From Elmis aenea (Eukaryota; Arthropoda; Insecta; Coleoptera; Elmidae), in NCBI GenBank assembly GCA_947652605.1, contig OX393581.1:50553924-50617923 (forward strand): a stretch of DNA of 64,000 nt, in the 5' to 3' direction. The translations under genes and the position numbers were made by a program. Every line of letters starts with the position of its first letter. Positions within the stretch are counted from its first letter, which is position 1. Under the pieces are notes generated by a model. It made no database searches and was not told the DNA's origin. It worked only from the letters and a program-made list of their open reading frames with translations. Positions 37,211-49,599 of this stretch are shown one piece after another.

Positions 37211-37779
37211 GTTGAAACATACCCCTTTTGGTAATTAAACCGATTAATTCTGTAGTCACATAGTTTTCAGGATTAATTAAATGATCCAAGCTTATAACCA
37301 AACAATGTTGGGTTGCAGAAACTTCAAATATGTCCCGACAAACTCGAAATACGTTCGGCTTGCGGCAGAGTGCAATTCCAATACTCATTAATAGTGAAAA
37401 TTTTATTGATGGTCTTTAAAATACAATGTATGGCTGCTATTATACAGCGCTGAACAACAATGTCTGCTGTGAAGCGACGTTTATCCTGAATTTATTAAGT
37501 TATTGGTGGCCTTTAAAGCTTTAAGTTTGTTGGAACGAAGAGTTGAGTTTTAAGATAACGTGTGTTGGTAGTATTTTGTATAAAACAACGTTAAAAATAT
37601 TAAATTGTTTCATTATAAAACAGTTAACTTAAAAGACAATACTTTCAAGTTATATTTTATTCCAAACATCTTTTTTTTATTATAACACATAGAGTGTGGA
37701 AGACCATTATTATCTTGATGATTTCGTTCAGTTAAAATTTTAAAATGAGCTACAAATAATGGGATAAACATATGTACAG

Positions 37780-38450
37780 TAGTAACTTGCTAGTTTTATC
37801 TTTCTTGTCATTGCTAATTTTATCGATTAGTCTTCTACATCCTTCTATTCTTCAAAATCTTATCTCCTGTATCATTTGTTTTTGCTTTCTTGTTAGTGCC
37901 CATGTTTCTGAACTACAAGCAAGAATTGGTACGTACACTGCATTAAATATTGGCGACTTAAGCTGCGTTGACATAGAAAAGTATTGCATTGTATTGTATT
38001 GCAAGGTGCCTGCAAGAGTAGCGTTCACATAGAGGTGTTAAAGTGGCTGCGCCAGCTACTTGTACACTAATGGCGATTCCCATTGCGCATAGGCAGGGTT
38101 AATCCGTAGATCACTGTGATTGGTTCTTGTTATGGGGTATTGCAAGAAGCTTGGAGTTTGCAAGGTTACCACGCCGCTTACAACGCAATGCCACTACTTT
38201 GCTTATGTGAACGCTAGCATTTGATATTCGTATACTTAACTTTGCTTACGCTACAACAATACAATACTTTTCTATGTGAACGCAGCTTTAGTTTGTTTCG
38301 AGATCTCCTTCTTACTTATCAAACATTCCGTGGTCCGTTTGTTCTTCTCTGTTTATGTTTTCTTCTGGAATTGACATGTGATATTTGTTTATATAGTGTT
38401 CCCTCCACGTTTCTAGCATTTTTTTTGTGTCTGTTTGTACTTGTTAAATT
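37780..38450 (-). mobile_element. LINE RT fragments split by a MITE
   Basis: On the minus strand, 38291-38450 gives WREHYINKYHMS, a linker found after the endonuclease domain. Bases 37780-37957 give FNAVYVPILACSSETWALTR and a degenerate C-terminal tail. The RT core between them is deleted and the MITE at 37961-38287 occupies the junction. Confidence 0.6.
37961..38287. mobile_element. Harbinger-like MITE with TTA target duplication
   Basis: The termini AGCTGCGTTGACATAGAAAA and (inverted) AGCTGCGTTCACATAGAAAA are flanked by TTA on both sides (37958-37960 and 38288-38290). The GCGTTCACATAG motif also occurs internally at about 38020 and, inverted, at about 38205, giving subterminal repeats. No coding capacity. 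The 3-bp TTA duplication points to PIF/Harbinger. Confidence 0.8.
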
Positions 38451-39390
38451 TAAAAAATGTTAACCTCGCCTTTGTAAAATACTTGAAAAATATACTTTCA
38501 TCCTATTATATGCAAATTTAAAATTATTGAATAATGTATAGTGTTTTTTGGAGTTATTTATTGAAACAAACTAGATTTTCAAAGCTGTAATAGGCTCAGA
38601 AACACTATAAACATCCCACAAATCTCTCTTGCAGTATTTGCGTCACGTTTCTATAAAATGACGAAGCTTTTAAAATTAAACTGCAATGCAGAAGCAAAAC
38701 ATTCGTCAATTTATGTAACAGCATTGCAAAACTCCAGTTCCAAATAATCTATAACTGAAAGCCGTGCACTTTATTATTCGAAATCTATTTCGCCATTTTC
38801 CATTTACATAAAAATAAACGATTCGGTCGACGTGATAAGGATATAATTAGATGGAAAGCAAATAAATAAAATACCTACCATGGCTGGTGTACCTAATACA
38901 CTATAAAATTAATTTTTATAGGCCTGTAATCGGGTTAGATCGGACGCGGCGTGAATGCTGATTGAATATTTACGATTTTAATTTAAATCGAACGATTTTT
39001 GTGCACTAGAATATGATGTACTAAAGCAATGTTATTATTTATTAAACAAAGAAAACTTTACAGAGAAAAAAATATTAAAAATCCATTTAAAATAAACTTA
39101 ATTTTTGTACAGGACTTAAGCTATCTTAATTAAGTATTTGATAAGTGACTGATTTTTTAAGTGATATATTCACGTAGCAATTTATTATTAATAGAAGAAA
39201 GTTAACAAGATATCAAAAATTAATTAATTACAACTCATATATGTAAGCAATTAGTAGATCATTAGCAGTATTTTATACATTTATGTATATAAAATTAGAT
39301 AGGTGTTCGTTCATGACAGAACCTTAACAAATAATAGTTATTAAGTATTTATCGGCAACAAGATGCTCTTTGGTGATAAATAAATAAACT
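38451..39390. other. Non-coding AT-rich DNA
   Basis: Nothing recognised. Confidence 0.4.
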
Positions 39391-39394
39391 TCTT

Positions 39395-40037
39395 TTTTTA
39401 TTTAGTCGTAAGTCCGTCTACTGTTAGGTGTTGAACTGACTTTTTTCCATGTTTTTCTGTCTTGCTCTAGAGTTTTTATGTCTTTCCATTTGATGTTTCT
39501 ATCCGCTGCTGCTTTTTTAACTTCGTCGTGCCAGGTTTTTCTCGGTCTAACTCTTTTGTTTTTTCCCTGCGATCTTGCTTTATAGGCTTTTCTGGTTAAC
39601 CTTTCTTCTTTCATCCTATAAATGTGACCCAACCATCCCAGCTGCCTTTCCTGTATTTTTGTTTCAACTGATTTTATCTTTCATTGTTCTCTATATGTTT
39701 CATTCCTGATTCGATCTTTTTTGGTTTTTCCTTGGATTTTTCTTAGAAATTCCATTTCTGCTGCATTCACTCGGCTAGTGTTTTTGTTTGTGAGTGTCCA
39801 CGTTTCACTTCCTTATAAAAGTGCCGGAGTTACTACCTTTTTGACCACTTCCACTTTTGTTCGTTTTGGGACTTCTCTATTTCCAAAAAATGTTGTTCTT
39901 AAACTGTTGAATATTGCTCCCAGATTTCCTGTTTTTTCACTTATTTTTTTGTCTATTTCTCCATTTTTCTCTATGATCACTCCTAAAAATTCTACATGTT
40001 CCAACCTAAGCTCATTTAAAGTGATCTTATGCCAACA
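39395..40037 (-). mobile_element. Non-LTR retrotransposon 3' part, family A copy 3
   Basis: The minus strand encodes KITLNELRLEHVEFLGVI, FNSLRTTFFGNREVPKRTK, then WTLTNKNTSRVNAAEMEF and the MGHIYRMKEERLTRKAY tail. It ends in the shared 3' sequence and a TAAA-type tail at 39380-39402. It is 5'-truncated at about 40037, downstream of the RT catalytic box, and is among the better preserved copies. Confidence 0.85.
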
Positions 40038-41160
40038 TGACATCATTCTTTGGTTATGTATCCTAATATCTTCATATATTTGAGTTTGATTCCGAGATGA
40101 TTTTTGATAGATACAGCTTTTTTATCAAAAGCATTATTCTAAACTGTATATTAATTATCGGATTAGGTACTCAATCTAGATTAAATATGAGTTAAAAGTT
40201 TTAAATATCTCTTAAAAAAATACAACAGTAGGAGGTAAAATGAAAAAAAGAAGCTAAAGAAAATAGTCTTAAAAAGAGGAAACGTCTATAATAAAAATAT
40301 GATTTGGGCTTTTTCAACAAATTTAATCTTTGGTCAACAAAATTGTTCGTCTTTTAAGGGTTTGAAAATTTGCGTAAATAAAAATTACGGACGCTCTTGC
40401 AAAATTAATTACTTTTTGAGATTTTATACCTCAAATTTGTTCAAACAAATTTAATAACAGGCTTAGTTTAATTTGTTTTACAATATTAAAAGTATAATTA
40501 TCTTGAGCAATCGCCTCGTTGTTTTATTATCATTTAATCTTGTATAATTGCTAGTTTTAATTAGCTGAATCACTTTTCAAAGTACAACTCATTTGTTTTT
40601 ACTGATAAATTTTACGGTTTGTGTATATAGCCGCTCCTTTACCTTAAAAATTGTATTTTTATTATTTTATCCTAATATCAGACGGGCAATATTTTTTGTG
40701 TTACCGTTTGAGCAAGTTTTTTACATTCTTTAATGTAAACAATGTTTTAAAATTCGTTTTAGATACACGTTCTCCAAGCTGCATAAACAGAGATGTAATC
40801 TTCCATCTTACGTTTTAGTAAAACATGCAGACGAATCGAATATTTACTTATTACAAAATTATTCGCAAAAAAATTATGAGGGAAAATTTTTAAGCAATAT
40901 ACCTGTTAATTAAATAATGCAGAGTGCTACAAAATAAATAGGAACATAGGAACTGTCACTTTTGTTATTCTAAGCTAAGTACACAATAATTGTCACTCGT
41001 TCATCGACATCTTTGTTTTAAATTTGATTGTACTGTTATATTTGTAGTGCATTTCATGAAGTTTTATTTATTATGTATAGGCTACAATAAAGAGCTGCGA
41101 AAAATCAAAAATAGCGAACACAACCACAAAAAGAACAGAATGGTGGACTAGGTAACTACA
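40038..41160. other. Non-coding AT-rich DNA
   Basis: Nothing recognised. Confidence 0.4.
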
Positions 41161-41164
41161 AAAG

Positions 41165-41690
41165 ATCATTAAGGAAAAAACAGAGAAAATTGGAAAAACT
41201 ATCTAAAGTGGAAGTGGTCTAAAAAGTAGTAGATCCGGCACTTTTATACGGAAGTGAAACGTGAACACTCACAAATAAAATTAGTAGCGGAATGAATGTA
41301 GCAGAAATGAGATTTCAAAGTAAAATCCAAAGAAAAATCAAAAAAGATAAAATCAGAAATGAAACATAGAAACAGTTAAAGATACAATCATTTAAAACAA
41401 AAATACAAGAAAGACAGCTGAGATGGGTGGGTAACTTTTATAGGATGAAAGAAGAAAGGTTATCCAGAAAAGCCGATGTAGCAAGATGACAAGGAAAAAC
41501 AAAAGAGGTAAACCGAGAAAAACCTAGCAAGACGAACTTAAAAAAGCAGCAACGGATAGAAAATCAAATGGAAAGACATAAAAAAGCTAGCACAAGACAG
41601 AAAATCATAAAAAAGTCAGCACACCAAAACTCAACAGTCTTACACCTAACAGTAGAAGGACTCATGACTAGATAAAAAAAACTAAAAAAT
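41165..41690 (+). mobile_element. Non-LTR retrotransposon 3' end, family A copy 4
   Basis: Shares with the other copies the sequence for KVEVV..VV.PALLYGSET, AEMRF and the GRPRKT-like basic tail, followed by ACCTAACAGTAGAAGGACTC near 41643. It is heavily frameshifted and its tail is degraded, so it looks older than copies 3 and 5. Confidence 0.75.
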
Positions 41691-42480
41691 TTTAGGTGAT
41701 GTAAACTATTTAAGGCTGTGCTAAATATAAGCTACAAAATACTATAAAAAGCACATATTTTCATCCAGGTTACTTTAACACTGTTCACCGTGTAATTTTA
41801 CCTTTTATTTATTACTGTCATAAAAAGAAAACTTTTATCAAATAAACAATTTAATGTTATCTTATATCACAAAGTTGCGATAGTTCTGTTATAGTTCGCG
41901 TCCAAAGCAAACTGTTTCGTACAAATATTGGAAAAGCACACGTAACAAAGTCAATATAAAAACAATTCGATTTCAAGTAACTACTAAGTATTCCGAAGAT
42001 AACAGAAGCCGTAAACAGCTTCGTATTCAGCACAAATTTTATGCAAACAACCAGAGAAAGCGATATTGAGATAACGTGTTAAACATTTCAATATCTTCGC
42101 TGTTCCCGAAAACAATGACTTCGTTTGAACAAGCGCGGACGACAGTTCGGCAATAATGTATTGTACTTTGTGAACAACCGAAAGAAATAATTGATGTTGA
42201 AAGAAACAATTTACTTTTATACGTAACACAAGTTGCAATTATTTTCAATGAATAAAACATAATGATGGTTTATTTTCGGTTATTTGAAATTCTTGAATAC
42301 CCTCACAGGACATAGCGTATAATTCTGAACATAATTAAGGATAAAGATTAATGACAACGTTTTTTTTGTGCAAATTAACGCTAAGTTTTATATTGTAGTC
42401 TTATTACATTGAAATATGGAATCATAAAAGAACTTTTGATTATTGTTTGCGAGGTAGAGTTCTTATCAGAAGACACTGAT
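41691..42480. other. Non-coding DNA
   Basis: An 84-codon minus frame (41984-42238) has no recognisable domain. Nothing else is seen. Confidence 0.35.
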
Positions 42481-42481
42481 A

Positions 42482-42780
42482 ATGTCCATTAGTATTATAA
42501 AAGACAGTGGACTTAGTCTGGAAGAAGTTACAAAAATATGCAAAACATTAAAGAACGGAAAGGCCACAGGACCAGGAAATATTCCAGAAGAACTGTTAAA
42601 ATATGGAACAAAGGCCCAAAGACAGAAGAAAACCAGGCAGACCAAGAAGAAGTTGGAGAGAAGGCATAGATAAGGACATCAGGGAGAGAGAACTAGAAGA
42701 CGATACATGGAATGACCGAGAAAAATGGAAGCTGGAAGTCGGAAAAGGTCGGAGAACGTTGTAAACCGATATACATATAT
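42482..42780 (+). mobile_element. LINE fragment with internal deletion, family E
   Basis: The plus strand gives SGLSLEEVTKICKTLKNGKA, the segment ahead of the RT domain. It then jumps at about 42612 to GRPRRSWREGIDKDIRERE and the WNDREKWKLEVGKGRRTL tail in another frame. About the whole RT core is missing. The end at 42765-42780 is a TATA-rich tail. Confidence 0.75.
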
Positions 42781-43480
42781 AGTGGGCTTAGAGTGCCCCC
42801 TGTGTTACTCCAACATACTTAAAAATAAATTATCAAAAAATTACAACCATGACTTTAACTCTCAATAAATTCAGTTTTACCCTGGTATAACAGGTTTTAC
42901 AATATAATTCAACATTCTCAACAAGAATGTCTAAAGCTAGCATTCTAAAATATCGACCGTACGATATGTATTAATAAATTATGGTTATGTATTTTAATAT
43001 TTCATAAATGACATGTGAGCATATGTTATCTTCCGGTTTCCTGTATGATACCAATACTGGTAGCTTAAAATCGTTTCCAAACGATATTCAAATGTAACCT
43101 TCCGGGCTACAGCTTTCTCGGAATAAAAAACGGGGCCGTAAAAAATAGTCGAATTACACTCTGCAGGATTTGGCTCATAAAAAAAATTACATGGAAATAT
43201 ATTGCAAGCGAATTGTCACATGAATAATGCTTATGAAATAACAAATCTCTTGACTCGTTTAAAGTTCTTCATAATTTTTGATTCATAATTAAATTACTGT
43301 GTGTTTAAAATAAGAAGTATAATTATTCCTAACATTTAAATTAGGTATACCAAATCTATTGCATATATCTTTTAATATTTTTTTTTAAATTTAAACTTTA
43401 ATAGAGTTTATAACAATGCAATCTGGTCTTTGAGACCAATGAGCAGTTTAATTCTAGCATAAATTAATAATGTTCAAACT
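42781..43480. other. Non-coding DNA
   Basis: Nothing recognised. Confidence 0.4.
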
Positions 43481-43878
43481 TAGCCTAAAGTTTACCCAAT
43501 AGTAGTCCTTATTTTGCTTATATAATATAAGTAGGCACACTAATTATTAATGTGCACACTACCGCACAATATCTGTTTTTAAACTATGACTTAAACTAAC
43601 TCAAAAGGTTTAATTAACCCTTTTAAGTCTTCTTACTAAACCTGTAGTGTCCAGGAGCTGGATCGCCTCGACGTTTACATGTCGATGGAGCCTTTCTTCA
43701 TGGCTCTTGGCAAACTTCTTAATGGTGTTGGTTGCAGTGTCCATGTTGAGATCCCGATGTATGTCACTATTTCTGTAATACCAAGGTGCATCAGCGATGA
43801 TCCTTAGTGTTTTGTTCTGGAACCTCTGGATTATCTGAATGTTTGGTGCATCCCCATAGCTGTCCATACAGGCTTTAA

Positions 43879-44050
43879 AGCTAAGGCCGCACTGCGGGAT
43901 GGTTGGCTGGAGGGTAGATGGTAGATACACGCCGTCGCCTGGCGACAATTTGTTGTGAAACAAAGCACCTGGATTGTCGCCAGGCGACGGCGTGTATCTA
44001 CCATCTAGCCTCCAGCCTCCAGCCAACCATCCCGCAGTGCGGCCTTAGCT
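43879..44050. repeat. Compact palindrome, about 71-78 bp arms
   Basis: Bases 43879-43949 are the reverse complement of 43973-44050, apart from a small indel, with a 23-base spacer. The arms are GC-rich (for example CGCCGTCGCCTGGCGACAAT). This contrasts sharply with the AT-rich surroundings and would form a very stable hairpin. It interrupts the Jockey-like copy. Confidence 0.9.
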
Positions 44051-44101
44051 GCATTGCGGCCTTAGCTGCATTGCGGCCTTAGCTGCATTGCGGCCTTAGC
44101 T
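44034..44101 (+). repeat. 17-bp tandem repeat, four units
   Basis: Four successive units of GCATTGCGGCCTTAGCT (the first reads GCAGTGCGGCCTTAGCT) lie at 44034-44101. The first unit is also the end of the adjoining palindrome, so the array probably grew from the palindrome's edge. Confidence 0.95.
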
Positions 44102-44830
44102 TTAGAGTTGCTGACTTGGTTTCATTTAACTTTATACGCAATGTTTTTATCCAGTTGTTGATCTGATTCTATATTGTTTCTGTCTACTGCTAAAATAGCG
44201 GGCAAAGGTCGCTATAGTATTGTTTTCTAATTTTGGAATATCACAAACATACAATAGGTCTAGGAACGGACCTAGTACGCTTCCTTGTGAAACTCCTGCT
44301 TTAATTTCTTTAAGTTCTGAATAAGATTCTTCTTGCTTTATTCTGAAGTGTCTCTCAGAGATGTAAGACTGAAGAATTTGGGAGTATGGTTTTGGGAGGA
44401 GCGATCATACTTAATAATTTAAACTATCATGCCACACTTTGTCGAAAGTCTGCGCTACGTCTAGAAAGACAGTAGAACAAACTTTCTTTTCTTCTAGCGG
44501 GATTTTTCTATGATATTCGTAATTCTATGTACTTGGTCAATAGTTGAATGTTTATTTCTAAATTCAAAATGATGAGAGGGAATTAGTTTTCTTCTATTAT
44601 TGGTTTCATTCTTTTGAGCAACAGCTTTTCGAAGAGTTTCGATATAAGAGGCAATAATGAGATTGGCCGGTAAGATGAAACTTCATGGAGAGATTTCCCT
44701 AATTTAGGGATTATAATCACCTCTGCAACTTTCCACAGCCTAGGTACATACTTGAGCCTAAGGGCAGAATTTATTAGGGTGGTCAGTTTTACTGTGGCTT
44801 TCCTTGGGAGATGTCTTAGCACCACCAGTA

Positions 44831-46195
44831 ATTAAATCAAACCTAAGGGCTTTTATCGTTTTTTTAAATTAAATAAGTTACTTATTTTAAAATAAATATG
44901 TAGTTTTACTTAAAAAATACTTTTTTGAAGGTTAGATTTTTTTCAGAAAAATAATTTCACCAGTTTTCTAGACTATCGTCCCTTAGCAAGCGATTTTTAA
45001 GTAAACTTTTATTTTACATCCAAAATGAGTCATTTAAATTATTCAAACATTTGCTTCTTAAAAAATGCTAATTAGTCTAAAAGCATTGCCTTTTAAATTT
45101 ATTAATTATTCTACTTCCACGTAAATATTAATATTAATTTTGGGCTCCTAATTATTTTTTTTGACTAACGTAAAAGAAAATCATAAAAATTCAACAGATA
45201 TCGCGGGCAAATCGTAGCAACATTATAGTAACACAGCTACTGCAAAGTAAAAACGAAGATTTCATTTCATATTTCACATATTCCATTACATCTGATGTTT
45301 CTCGATACAAATCTTAGTTTGCATGAAATATGTGCAATCGTATATTCATAATATACATGCATAATGGATTTAATGTAAATTTCAATAACGCACAGCGAGA
45401 GAAAGTCAAACAGATGTTACGAATATACCATTGCATGAATTTATCATCAAAAATTAGTAACGTATTCTCTTTAATGAAAGATACAAACAAGAAGCAATTG
45501 ATTTCATCTCATGAACTTCTTTTAAAACCGTGATTGTGTCGGTATTACACTTAAATAATACAGTATTATAAATAAACAAGCAAACAATGTGTACGTATAA
45601 TTATCCACGACATTTTTATGAATGATTTCCAGGTTTAATTAGAACATGGGCCATATATTACACTTACATACTAGGAATCAATTATTTTTACATCGTTGAC
45701 TCATATCTCTATGTCGGTTTAATGAATATACTTGGTAATAAACTATGTACTCTTAAACAACAATGAATAAATACTTCTTTGAGTGTTGACCTTGATCCCA
45801 CGCTAGCTGCGATCTCACTAACTTTTGATAAGTATCTTCTATTCTATTACGGTTGGTGGTTTATTCGTTATGTTCACGCAATACCAGTGGGCTTTCATTA
45901 TTGCCTAATGGAGATTAGCACTTGGTTTTATGTATTTAAAGCTTGAAGCTCCAAATTTAGTGATGCTTAGTGAAATAGCGTTTTAAATTGTTAAATTATG
46001 ATTACACATTTAAGTACAGTGTAGATAATAATTGACGAAAACGACAAGGTAATTTTTTTTTTTTATTCTTTCTCAGAACCCAAAGGTGAAAGAAACGAAA
46101 AAAGTTTTGTTAATTATCAACTACTTTATTTTGCACAGAAAAGGTTTTTTTAAAAATTTGTCTTAATTGAATAGCAATTAGAATTTTTATCCTAT
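44831..46195. other. Non-coding AT-rich DNA
   Basis: Nothing recognised. Confidence 0.4.
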
Positions 46196-46198
46196 TAG

Positions 46199-46505
46199 CT
46201 ATTTTGCTGGCAGTGATCTACTAGGCTTGGATCCACCAAAGTCCTTTCCAGTGAAAGGACCTCTGCACCTCATCTCAGGTCGATTGGCCAGCATCTTTTT
46301 CTTCTTTAATGGTCCTGGGTTTGCAAAAATGGCAGTGCTTTTTTCTTTGATCGTGTCCAAGATAAAGCGTATTCCAAGGTCTTGGTGCAGCATTTGATTG
46401 ATACCAGGAAATTTCAACCATTCCTCTAGGAGTTTGCGATTGGGATCTTTATATGATGGCAATACTCGATTTGCTGGCATAACCCCAAAGTTCAATACCA
46501 AACGT
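46199..46505 (-). mobile_element. Jockey-like RT C-terminal fragment, frameshifted
   Basis: On the minus strand the first part, in one frame, reads GIELWGYASKSSIAII. After a stop and frameshift the 100-codon frame continues with LHQDLGIRFILDTIKEKS and a basic end. Together these match the YGIxLWG...LHxDLxIxxVxxxI order of Jockey-clade C-termini. Its less AT-rich composition makes it look like a host exon, but the LINE explanation fits better. Confidence 0.65.
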
Positions 46506-46509
46506 CCAG

Positions 46510-47262
46510 ATAGGTTTTATAACTTTTAGTACACCAAAATTTCATTTTCTGGCAACAATCTGGATCGCCATTCAAGTAACCAATATAGTTCTTTAAACTT
46601 GCTTAACTTAAAAGATATATTAAATTTCCATAAAAAAATTAAAGGGATTAAACATTAACAGTAAATAACTAAATAAATCGTTTCCACTTTTTTTTTCTTT
46701 TAATTTTATTCAGTTTTAATACTTTTTTCTCTAATACTATTCAAAAGCAAACATTAAATTACAATCAGTGAAATGAATAAATACACCTGTCAACGTGTAT
46801 ATTTATTTTTATCTTCAATAAGCGTTAAAACTTTCACCCAAAATACTCGTTTATTTAAACTTGAGTGACACTTCATTTTAATGTTAACTATGCAGCATTT
46901 AATATTTATTTAATAACATTCATGAGCACACTCACCTATAATTTGATTTGTTAATTGGTTGAAGTGCGTTCGATAATGTTAAAACTATTCCCAAGCGAAT
47001 AATGCACTCGACATGTTTAACATTTACACTTTTACAAAACATGAAACAGCATAGCTGTCGTAACAAGATACTGTTGATATCTTAACACAAGAGCTTCAGT
47101 GCTTCAAAGGACTTTGTCGTTATTCAAGGAATAAAATTGCGGTACAGTATGCTACTTTGCAGAGAGTGGGTACTCGTATGACACATAAAAGATGATTGGA
47201 AATAGATTTTTCAATAAAAATTTAAAAAGCTATACCTTAATAAATGCTATTTGTGTATAGGA
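46510..47262. other. Non-coding AT-rich DNA
   Basis: Nothing recognised. Confidence 0.4.
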
Positions 47263-47267
47263 TAATT

Positions 47268-47590
47268 GAAATTTGAATTCCTCCAATACATGACAAGGAA
47301 AATTAAAGACGAATACGAAAAAGCGGGGCTTTCAACGAATATGAAAAAAACTAAATACCTTTGTATTGGGGGAGAATCCGATGACCTAGAATTAGAAAAA
47401 GGAAAGAATATAGCTAAATGCAATGGCTGCCAATACCTGGGTGTGAAAATTCCAGATGATGGAAGGGATGAAAAAGAAATTCGACAACGAATAGAACAAG
47501 GAAGAAGATGCATCAAAAGGCTAAATGGAATATGGTGGAGTAAAGAAATAACAAAGAAGAGAAAATAGAACATATACAACACAGTACATT
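47268..47590 (+). mobile_element. LINE RT fragment, family D
   Basis: The plus frame reads YMTRKIKDEYEKAGLSTNMK, then KTKYLCIGGES, CQYLGVKIPDDGRDEKEI and RRCIKRLNGIWWSKEITKK. This is the RT palm-thumb region just after the YADD box in RTE-like elements. It runs open for 100 codons without a stop, so this fragment is comparatively young. Both sides are truncated. Confidence 0.8.
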
Positions 47591-49595
47591 TAATCCGTTT
47601 AGACTAGCATTTCATTGTAATATAGTGCCATAAAATGCGTTTACATTTAAAAACACGTAGTACGATAAAACTTTATTAAACTGTTGACATTATAAATGCA
47701 GTAAAAGTTTGCTCATAAACGATATCTAAGAAATTACATTAAAACTTTAGTCACGAACACAATCTAAATGTTAAAAAAAATTAATTTACCAACAGAATGT
47801 ACCTACAACAGAACATTCAAAAATTAATTTTTCGCTTAATAAAGTTTATTTGAACATATTTTTTATAGCATGGCAAATGCTTTTCCAAGGAATGTATATG
47901 CCTGGTTTCAAAGTTATTGCAAAAACTATGTTATATTCTGGTGGCATCCTTAGGGATTTCTTTTAAAATAACATCTCCATTACAAATTTAATAACCTTTT
48001 ATAATATTACGTTTATTTTTGCTGAAGAAACAGTCTTGTAATAGCACTAAGTTATAAATATTACAAATTGGACAATGTTTTCACGAAAGGCATTTTTTTA
48101 TGATATCTCAATTGCGTAAAAAACAAATTTGCAGCTTTGCCAAATTTAAACCTGTGCTGTATCTCTAATAATAAACAAGATTTGAATAGTCACACTCGAA
48201 TTTGATCCAACCTGCTTACATAACGCATGTGCTGACTGGAATTTTAGTCTAACCAAAAACTCTAAACCAACACTTTAATAAAAAAATAAATACCTATTCA
48301 CATTTTTTTATAGTATTAAACAAAATAACTCATTAATACAAATAGACTTAACTAAAAAACACTTCTCTTTCCGAAGTATTTGACTAAAATAATCAGACCA
48401 CTTATCAAATATATGACTTAACTTGGTGAATTTACTATTAAATAATTTTTATACCGTTACACGAATTTTGAACGTCTAGTTTCAATCTGAGATATTGCAA
48501 AAAAAAATGCACGAATTAAACCATAAATAAATTATGAAAGTGAATTGATTTATGTAAATTATTTTTTGCAGACGAAAGGTATCTCCGTGTTTAACTGAAT
48601 CATATTTTAACTTTTACAAGCGAAAGTTAAATTTGATGATGTACTCGCTCCAGGAAAGAATTAAAACTGATAACTCATTTATTTATATCTACTGCAGAAG
48701 TATTTGTTGTTTGAATAGTTTCATGATAACCTTTTTATTTAGATTAATGACATAAGCTTTCGGTATTAATTTTTTGTAGTATAATATAGCTCACAAATTT
48801 GGAAAATTAAAGCCTCTTGCAGTGAAAAAAATCGTTATATACAAGTACGTACAACACATTTTACTATTAAAATTAAAACACACAAATATCAACGCATTGT
48901 TTTTTCACCAGGTCTTGTAAGAATTAATTTGTTTCCCTATACGTCACTGATTTTTTTTCATGGAGACATTTTGTTTTGTTACATAAACCTACGTGTTCAA
49001 AGATTCTACACATTTTAACGAAATATGAAAACAGCCATGTTATTTAAAAAAGAAATATTTTTAACTATGCGGAAACCGTTTACAAGTCTATCATTAAAAT
49101 TTCATTTTAAGAAGAAGAAAACATAAAAATGTAATAAACTAAAGTGCTGGAAATGTCATGTTATAAAAAAAATTTGCAGCTTTCAAATACTTTCGTGTCT
49201 AAAAGCAATATTTTTCAAATATATTAAAGGTGATTAAAAAGCCAAATTATGCAACATTGCAGTAACTTGTTTATTAAGTATTATTTATTGCAGTTTTGTA
49301 TTAAAATATTACAACTTTACAGTAAATTTCGATAGATATTAGTTTTTCCATTCCAAATAAATCAGGTTATTAGTAAATACGTTTGTTTTTCCTGCAATAT
49401 GTGCATTTTTTATATTATTTTAATTAATACAGCATTGAATAAAAGCATATTGTAGATAGGTTTCATAAATGTGTGCCCTTTAAAATAACAACGTGGCAAT
49501 CTTAGAGAAATTAACGTGTATTGACACAACAACAAAAAACTACAAATATTCCAGATATTTTTAAATGTAGAGAAATTAGTATCACAGTAAATATT
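47591..49595. other. Non-coding AT-rich DNA
   Basis: Nothing recognised. Confidence 0.4.
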
Positions 49596-49599
49596 AAGC

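Larger units (their letters stand above)
43485..44830 (-). mobile_element. Jockey-like retrotransposon, 5'-truncated, RT region, copy 2
   Basis: In minus-strand order this shows: a helix-rich N-terminal RT segment containing SSYRPISLLPLISKLFEKLL (44583-44825), an FDKVWHD-like box, GVSQGSVLGPFLDLLYV, a damaged TIATFA..TAILAVD catalytic stretch near 44200, WIKTLRIKLNETKS near 44150, then IQIIQRFQNKTLRIIADAPWY and the C-terminus near 43615. The FADD aspartates are lost through a deletion. Between the LNETKS and IQIIQ blocks about 100 residues are replaced by a palindrome and short tandem repeats (43879-44101). Confidence 0.85.

Noticed and set aside
44034..44101. CRISPR-like array
   Set aside because: The 17-bp units are directly adjacent with no spacers, and the window is eukaryotic.
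46199..46501. 100-codon minus frame as a host exon
   Set aside because: A second frame just upstream reads GIELWGYASKSSIAII, and LHQDLGIRF fits the Jockey C-terminus, so a decayed LINE explains it better.
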